A stretch of DNA of 64,000 bases from Allium sativum (Eukaryota; Streptophyta; Magnoliopsida; Asparagales; Amaryllidaceae): positions 475,508,861-475,572,860 of the forward strand of contig CM060920.1 of NCBI GenBank assembly GCA_030737875.1, written 5' to 3'. The translations under genes were made by a program, and so were the position numbers. The notes below the pieces were generated by a model that saw nothing but the letters and a program-made list of their open reading frames with translations, searched no databases and had not been told where the DNA came from. Shown in pieces: positions 58,701-64,000 of the stretch; position 1 is the first letter of the stretch; each line of letters begins with the position of its first letter.

Positions 58701-59301
58701 GCATTCTTTGGCTGTTATAAGGGAAAACCCTATCCTCGACTGCGTTGCATTGTGTGATGGGACCTGGGTCTTATAACAGCTTCATTCTTCTTTATTTAGC
58801 ATTGCGCTGTTGTTTTATGCACTGGTATTCTTGGGAGGAAACCCGTTCCGTGTTATACGGCGTGGTCCCTTGATTTACCTAATGATTTAAAATAAAGATT
58901 AATAACTGTTTTAGTTCTCACACCAGTCACATGACTGACCTGGAGTTTATTGTTTTAACCTAAACTCTGGGTGCCCTTATTTTGACACGGGCAGCTAGTA
59001 GTTTTGGTTTTGCAGATTTATATTCACAGGATCCTGGTTTACAGCTGGAACGATATCCGGAAAGCTTTGTATCCGTATATCTCCTTCTAGTTGTGTATTG
59101 TATTATTTTCCGCTGCTATGTATTTAAATGTAATTTAAATCTCTGATATTTCTGTGTAATATTCATTTATACTCTGTATATTCTTGTAATCTGATGCATT
59201 GTTGTAATATACAATGAAATGTTCTTCTGTATGCGTTCTGTTGTGGTTTGTTCTCGAACTATCCGACGCTTTCCTCTACGGGGAAGTTGCGGGTCTTCAC
59301 A
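52737..59301 (+). repeat. GL2 3' LTR
   Basis: This is 6565 bp, matching 45100-51704. It has one fewer 34-bp unit, changed homopolymer runs near 53630 and a small insertion near 56140. It ends GGGTCTTCACA, two bases before the ATG of the gag-HSP101 frame. Confidence 0.93.
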
Positions 59302-59302
59302 T

Positions 59303-60407
59303 ATGGTATTTTTATTCTTCTCATCGTTCGTTCTCACAAAAGAAAACTTCGAAAAGTGGAGTAGTAGGAAGAGAAAAGAGTTAATCTCCAAAGTATTATG
59401 GGAGATTGTTGAGAGTGGCTATGAGTGGCCAAAAGATGTAAAAAACATGACGAAGAAAGAGAGTGAAACTTTTACAAGCTTGAGAAGGAAAGATCTTCAA
59501 GCTCTTATGGTGCTGAGTGAGAACGTCGACAAAGAAGTATGGTGTCATATTAATGGAGAGAAAAACAGCAAAAGATTCGTGGAATTTGCTGAAAGAAGTG
59601 TATGCAAAGGATTACAAAGGAGAAGATGAAGGGGAAGTTGATGAAGATGATGTAGAAAAGATCGAAAGATTCAAAGCGGAGATGATGGGAAAGAAAACTG
59701 CTAAAGACAAAGAACCTGAAGTAGAAGAGAAAGTTGAAAAAGTAGAGAAAGAGATGGTTAAAGAAAATGATGATGTAGATGAAAATGTAGAGGATGAAAT
59801 TAAGGAAGAAAAAGAAGACGAAGAGGAGGTCAAAGAAGAGGAAGAAGAGGATGAAAGCAAAGAAGCTGAAAACAAAGTTGAAGAAAAGCAACTAGCTGCA
59901 ATGGAGAATATTGCAGATAATGTTGATGAGACAAAAATGGACAGCAAAGAAGAAACAGTGCAAAATAACAACTCAATGTTGATCGGAGAGCCTAGAGTTG
60001 GAAAAACGGTTGTGTTAGAAGGACTAGCACAGAGAATAGTTAGAGGTGATGTGCCAAGCAATTTATTGGATGTTAAGTTGATAGCACTTGATATGGGAGC
60101 ATTGACGGTAGGTGTGAAATATAGAAGAGAATTTGAGGAGAGACCGAAATCTATGCTAAAAGAAGTGGAGGATTCAGATGGGAATGTGGTATTGTTCATT
60201 GATGAGATACATTTGGTGCTTGGAGCAGGAAGGACTGAGGGAAGTATGGATGCTATCAATTTGTTCAAACTAATGTTGGCTAGCGGGCAGCTGAGGTGCA
60301 TTGGTGCAACCACATTGGAAGAGTACAGGGAGTATGTTGAAAATGATGCTAAGGAGGAGACGCCTCCGTATGTTGATTTGGTCGGTGACGTATACAAACC
60401 CCCTTAA
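59303..60407 (+). pseudogene. Chimeric gag-HSP101 (ClpB NBD1) reading frame, one frameshift
   Basis: This frame joins two proteins. The first part, from the ATG at 59303, reads LTKENFEKWSSR, VLWEIVESGYEWP and [19 protein letters not shown], the N-terminal copia gag pattern. One base too many in an A-run near 59563 shifts the frame. Gag continues as [20 protein letters not shown], followed by a long Glu/Lys-rich stretch (about 59690-59930). Residues [20 protein letters not shown] through [17 protein letters not shown] then match the first nucleotide-binding domain of HSP101/ClpB, a disaggregase. Walker A is GEPRVGKT (Gly to Arg, about 59985-60008) and Walker B is VVLFIDEIH (about 60187). Only about 135 HSP101 residues are present, without the middle domain or NBD2. 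The frame ends at 60405-60407. Confidence 0.88.
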
Positions 60408-60440
60408 AGGACTAAAGCATTTAAGTTTACGGGGGAGTTT

Positions 60441-60988
60441 TGTTGGGTAAACATTAAATGCAAGTTTAATGAAAATAATAAAATGAAAAGACAAGTGTCT
60501 TTTAGGTGAAAAGGTAGTGTCTTTAGAGTCAAAAGTCATGTCAGTTGAAATGAAGAGTCGTGTCCGTTAAAGTCAAAAGTCATGTTAATTAATGATGTGT
60601 CTATTCGTGAAGAGTCGTGTCCGTTCGTCAAGTGTCATGTCCATTAGTCAAGAGTTATGTCTGTTCGTGAAAGGTCGTGTCTATTGATGAAAAGGTGTCT
60701 ATTGGAGTTGAAAGGTCATGTAGACCACTATATAAATATGGGTGGTCATTTTGTATGTGAAGTGAGAAAGTGAAAAAAGAAAGAAAAGAGGGATTGAGTG
60801 AGAAAAAGTGAGAGTGAGTATTGTAAGAGAGGGAGTGAGAAAAGAGAGAAAAGAGAGAAAAAAAGAGAAAAGAGAGAAAGTGAAAGCAATAAAGAAAGAA
60901 AGAAATTCAGCAAAGAAAAAAAGTTTAATATTGTTTTCTCCTCTTCTTCAATCCAACAAAGTGGTATCAGAGCTAATTTGATTCTACA
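60441..60988 (+). repeat. HSP101-capturing element 3' LTR
   Basis: This is 548 bp, matching 44524-45067 with few substitutions. A purine tract acgggggagttt precedes it. It contains TGGTATCAGAGC (60962-60973) inside its end, and the duplication CTATT follows at 60989-60993. Confidence 0.9.
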
Positions 60989-61080
60989 CTATTGACTAAG
61001 TCCTAATCGAACTCCAACATTCTAGGTTGCCCTTGTTTACAAACTTAAAGCCAAGACTCCTAAGAGCAACTCCAATAGGA

Positions 61081-61435
61081 CCCTATTCATGTCCTGAATT
61101 CATAATATGGGGTGAATTTTGGTCCCGATAGATATTACATCACGTAATGTTAAGGTAAATATTACGGGGCCAATCCTGAATCAGGAATTGAGCCGGCGTG
61201 CCGATTTTTTCGGCTCGTAACGCGGCTAGCCAAAAAAATCGGCTGCTCAACACTAACGGCTAGAAGCTGTCCCCAATTTTCAAACGGTTATATTCCACCA
61301 ACGGCTATAAAACGGTCATAAATTTTCAAACGACTATATTTTCAATTATAAAATGGTTTCATTCTACCATTTTACATCAAAACCTATTCACAATTCTCTT
61401 CTCTCCCTATAATGTAAACAAATTCTTACTCTGTA
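61081..61435 (+). other. Harbinger-like 5' region, non-coding
   Basis: It contains sub-terminal sequence with short inverted words (AATCCTGAATCAGGAATTG near 61171-61190; GCCGATTTTTTCGGC near 61199-61213) and repeats of AACGGCTA/AAACGGT. Such hairpin-prone ends are common next to transposon termini. No gene is visible. Confidence 0.45.
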
Positions 61436-62515
61436 ATGGCGTCACCATTTGGAGAATTCTCACATCCGACGATGGAAGGAAGCCAGTTTTCCCAAGGCAA
61501 CACGAGCAATTTTTTGGGAACTCCGTCAAGCAGACAAGGAATCATACCATGGAAAGACCAAGAGATATCATTCTATGCACCATCTATTGTCATTTATCAC
61601 AAGATCCCGCAATGGGGAATGACCGATCAGTCGTTACGTTCTGGAAAAAAATTAAGACTGCGTTCATTAAGAAGCATCCAGAATGCGGACTGACGTTATC
61701 GGCGATTCAAGGCCGTTTTGGCAAAATAAGCCGTTAAACCCAGTTTTATGACTCGCAAGTGTACAAAATAAAGATAGCAAATCCAAACGACATGGAAGAG
61801 GAAGATAATCTGGTATATTTTCGTACTACTTATGATAGTGTTTCGTAGATTGTTTTTATGATTCGTATTCCCATTTTTAAACAGAAACGAATGGCGAACG
61901 AGGAGTTCAAGAAGCTTTTTCCTAGAGAAATGGAACGAAAAGGCCACAATATTATCAGTTTATGCATTGTTATGATCTGCTTACTAGTCAACCTAAATGG
62001 AACTCAGAACTTGCTAAGAGCCTCCGCGATGTTCAAACCGCTAGCAAGAGCAAGAAAAAAGCTTCTAAATCTGGGTATTCTTCCAGTCCAAGCGAGTCAA
62101 CTACCAAAATTTCTCAATGTGAAGGGGAAAACATACTCGATGAGTTCAATGCCACGATTGACGAAGATTTTAGACCCGAGGGAGCCAAAGCTGCAAAAAG
62201 AAGGGGCAAAACAGCGGTTGAGCTTAAAGCAAAAGTGAACGCACGCCACAAAAAACACAGTCGTAGAGCTAAAAAAAGACTTGTAGAAGCCAAAGAAAGA
62301 GCAGAAGTTATGAAAAGATTTGCTGTTCTGGAAGAGAAGAAGCTAAAATTCTAGCGGAGGAATTAGCGCACAAGAAAGAGCAAGATGCGTATAAGAAAGA
62401 TCAAGATGGGATTGCTATCATGAACAAAGGTCTGAGTGGAATGCCTCAGTTGGAGCAGGAATTTTGGATGGCGATGAAACACCGTATTCTAACGTCACGG
62501 TTTCCTCATTTATAA
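61436..62515 (+). pseudogene. Harbinger ORF1-like (Myb/SANT and NAM-associated) protein, broken
   Basis: ORF1 proteins of PIF/Harbinger elements bind DNA and assist the transposase. The start ATG at 61436 gives MASPFGEFSHPTMEGSQFSQ. A frame change near 61545 leads to a SANT-like part (CHLSQDPAMGNDRSVVTFWK, LSAIQGRFGKIS). After stops near 61735 and 61846 and further frame changes comes HCYDLLTSQPKWNSELAK, the hallmark before a NAM-associated C-terminal region. A Lys/Arg-rich basic coil (AKAAKRRGKTAVELKAK) and EEKAKILAEELAHKKEQDAY-like sense follow, ending at about 62513-62515. Several breaks rule out a working protein. Confidence 0.7.
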
Positions 62516-62789
62516 GTTGATTGTTCACCACTATTTGTATTGCTAATTGCTTGTATTATGTTGTTGTACTAATCTTATATTCCCTGCTGTAGTAACGATT
62601 TTCCTATAAATGGAATGTGTGCTTTATTTTATATCGCTATTGTTTCCGTAAGCTGATAGTTTTATAACTTAAATAAAGTATCAAATTAGACAAAATCTCA
62701 ATTTTTTTACATTGAAGCATCAAATAACTGAAATATTCAACAAGCACTAAGCAAAACCATTAGCCTATTCGGCACCATATCGGGTTAGC
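62516..62789. other. Intergenic, nothing recognised
   Basis: AT-rich sequence between two convergent pseudogenes. I see no motif beyond possible poly-A signals. Confidence 0.4.
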
Positions 62790-63411
62790 CAACTATAATG
62801 CAATTTTTAGGCTTCGTACCCAACAAAAATCAGTGCTATACTCTGCAAGGTAACGAGAATCAAAAGTTGCCCAAGTCGTTTTAAATATGTCTTCATCTTC
62901 AACTGTTTGTATAACCTTTTGGTATCGTTCACAAGTTTTAACGAAATGCCGATGAGCCATATGAATTTCACCAGAAGTTCGTGTAGTGGTGCAGTTACGA
63001 TGATTGTTATGTAATCTTGTTATCATGGACCAAAATTCTTCATGGGTTAGCCCTCTCCATTTTGCATCAACAGCAAATCTCTTTTATAAACTTCGATATA
63101 GGATTTCACGAGTATAAGTAAGTCATTAGGAGAGAATTCGGTTGTAGTAGTACTGGTGATTGCATTACTTTGGTTGTGACGATTACGGTTAACCACTTGC
63201 CTCCTTATGCTTTTGCGTGGACGTGCTTTTGGTTTTTGAACTTCAATTACTTGTTGAGTGCCACGAACAATTTCATTTTGAACTGGTTCTTCCTCATCTT
63301 CTACTTATGTATCTGGAACAAATCCACCCTCTTTCTCCTCCTCCTTGTTCCTTTCATGCTCATCAAACATTTTATCTACAACTTCATTACTTATTTCACA
63401 GTCGTCCATTT
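62790..63411 (-). pseudogene. Trihelix/SANT-like remnant on the minus strand
   Basis: From an ATG near 63411 the minus strand reads MDDCEISNEVVDKMFDEHER and an acidic stretch, then a stop. It continues in frame with KPKARPRKSIRRQVVNRNR (basic). After a frame change come FAVDAKWRGLTHEEFWSMI, TRTSGEIHMAHRHFVKTCER and IFKTTWATFDSRYLAEYSTD, ending near 62795. The FW...RT.GEI..AHRHF spacing recalls SANT/trihelix domains of transposon ORF1 proteins. It may be a second element nested here. Function is not assigned further. Confidence 0.4.
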
Positions 63412-63918
63412 AAGTTACATAGAAATAAGAAACGTGTTATGTACACAAAGAAGTACTTAAACAATGGGAAAAAAATATGATAGGATTATTATTTTCTCAC
63501 CTTAATGTTGGGTTTGATCTAGAACCCGCAAATTTTTGGTATGGTTGGGGGACAAAGTCTAAACTATTTAAACAAGGGGGTTGCTTTTTGGTAAAGCTCT
63601 GTCATCATTAATTGAGCAGTAGGATAGAGACATATGACAGGACTACCCTCTGTCCTCAACAGTTGATGTTACTACACTCTGCAACGCTCGGGTAACGTGC
63701 TATAGGTTGTCCAACGAATAGAAACGACATGACTTAAAAACTCGTATTGATAAACGATGACTTGACCGTTGCTTTAATAAAGCAAAGCAAGAAATCAGGC
63801 GACTTGTCGACCTTTACTAAATCTTAGCCCTCTACCTTTAAATTCCACACTTTCAAAGACTTAGGCATGTCAAATTATTTATTTTATCTACCTACCACTT
63901 TTCAAGTAGTTCAACATG
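63412..63918. other. Intergenic, nothing recognised
   Basis: No coding sense is visible. The sequence near 63600-63720 is less AT-rich. It lies between the divergent minus-strand remnant and the plus-strand start at about 63919. Confidence 0.35.
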
Positions 63919-64000
63919 TCTGCTTGGGAATACGATGATGAAACCATGGTCGAAATTTACGATTAGTATGAAAGAAATAAGCAATCAATCAAGTTTATTC
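63919..64000 (+). pseudogene. Possible start of a further frame, cut by the window
   Basis: An ATG opens MSAWEYDDETMVEIYD and meets TAG at 63964-63966, after which YERNKQSIKF continues in frame. It could be the N-terminus of the Harbinger transposase or of another ORF1-like protein. Too little is visible to decide. Confidence 0.25.

Larger units (their letters stand above)
45100..59301 (+). mobile_element. GL2: giant-LTR non-autonomous gypsy-like element
   Basis: Two LTRs of 6605 and 6565 bp (TGTAACAACCCG...GGGTCTTCACA) surround 1032 bp. A perfect duplication TATGG (45095-45099 and 59302-59306) borders it. It has an initiator tRNA-Met primer site and a purine tract, but no gag or pol sense. 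LTR copies are nearly identical apart from repeat-number changes, so the insertion is recent. It shares leader, LTR and pre-PPT structures with GL1, though most of the LTR sequence has diverged. It is a second family of the same kind. Confidence 0.93.
44524..60988 (+). mobile_element. HSP101-capturing short LTR retrotransposon, split by GL2
   Basis: LTRs of 544 and 548 bp (TGTTGGGTAAAC...GATTCTACA) are flanked by a perfect 5-bp duplication CTATT (44519-44523 and 60989-60993). Without the 14.2-kb GL2 it is about 2.26 kb. It has a primer site, a purine tract (acgggggagttt) and one gene that fuses a copia gag fragment to an HSP101 ATPase fragment. There is no pol, so it needs enzymes from another element. 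The two LTRs differ at roughly seven bases plus a small indel, more than the GL2 pair in proportion, which agrees with GL2 being the later insertion. Confidence 0.9.
61064..64000 (+). mobile_element. PIF/Harbinger-like DNA transposon, left part
   Basis: GAGCAACTCCAATAGGA (61064-61080), preceded by TAA, looks like a PIF/Harbinger terminal inverted repeat with its 3-bp target. A Myb/SANT-like ORF1 pseudogene follows. A second related remnant on the minus strand and a possible start of another frame come next. The right terminus is not in the window, so the extent is inferred. The DDE transposase itself is not seen. Confidence 0.55.

Noticed and set aside
59550..60397. Long Ser/Phe-rich open frames on the minus strand opposite the gag-HSP101 gene
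   Set aside because: They are the reverse reading of Glu/Lys-rich codons. The plus strand carries the recognisable gag and HSP101 motifs.

Overview
This window is repeat-dominated nuclear DNA of a flowering plant. The evidence is Ty1/copia and Ty3/gypsy (Tekay-type chromovirus) LTR retrotransposons primed by initiator tRNA-Met, copies of cytosolic ribosomal protein S15 (uS19), a captured piece of a plant HSP101/ClpB chaperone, and hAT-like and PIF/Harbinger-like DNA transposons. The DNA is AT-rich. I cannot name the species. I see no intact ordinary host gene; nearly every recognisable reading frame is broken.

Layout. (1) 1-19876 is a three-level nest. An old minus-strand copia element (pol at 1-2817, gag remnant at 19500-19873) is split by a plus-strand SIRE-like copia derivative (2964-19436). 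That derivative has a gag but no visible pol, and carries accessory reading frames instead. It is split in turn by a decayed Tekay-type gypsy element (7945-17768). (2) 20672-44010 is a tandem array of four ~2.14-2.17 kb units. Each holds a frameshifted RPS15 pseudogene and terminal exon remnants of a second, unrecognised gene, all on the minus strand. The array is interrupted by a 13.5 kb LTR element (24947-38411, called GL1 here) and a 1.3 kb hAT-like element (40537-41811). (3) 44524-60988 is a short LTR element whose only gene is a gag fragment fused to the first ATPase domain of HSP101. A 14.2 kb LTR element (45100-59301, GL2) sits exactly on its start codon. (4) 61064 to the window end is the left part of a PIF/Harbinger-like transposon with a decayed Myb/SANT-like ORF1.

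The most interesting part is the pair GL1 and GL2. Each has giant, nearly identical LTRs (about 6.2 and 6.6 kb) around an internal region of only 1.0-1.1 kb with no gag or pol. Each has a perfect 5-bp target-site duplication. What they share is small RNA-like structures: a stem-loop in the downstream part of the LTR, a hairpin touching the primer-binding site, a two-tier hairpin in the 5' leader, and a hairpin just before the polypurine tract. Several stems are kept by compensatory or wobble changes. I infer that they are non-autonomous RNA parasites of Tekay-type elements, reduced to cis-acting signals. A ~200-bp block lies inside the LTR of GL1 but in the internal region of GL2, which suggests that LTR boundaries have moved.

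Insertion order read from the nesting: copia-1, then copia-2, then Tekay; RPS15 array, then hAT and GL1; HSP101-capturing element, then GL2. LTR pairs of GL1 and GL2 differ at only a handful of sites, so both insertions look recent. LTR pairs of Tekay and copia-2 are much more diverged. All LTR limits and comparisons were made by eye.
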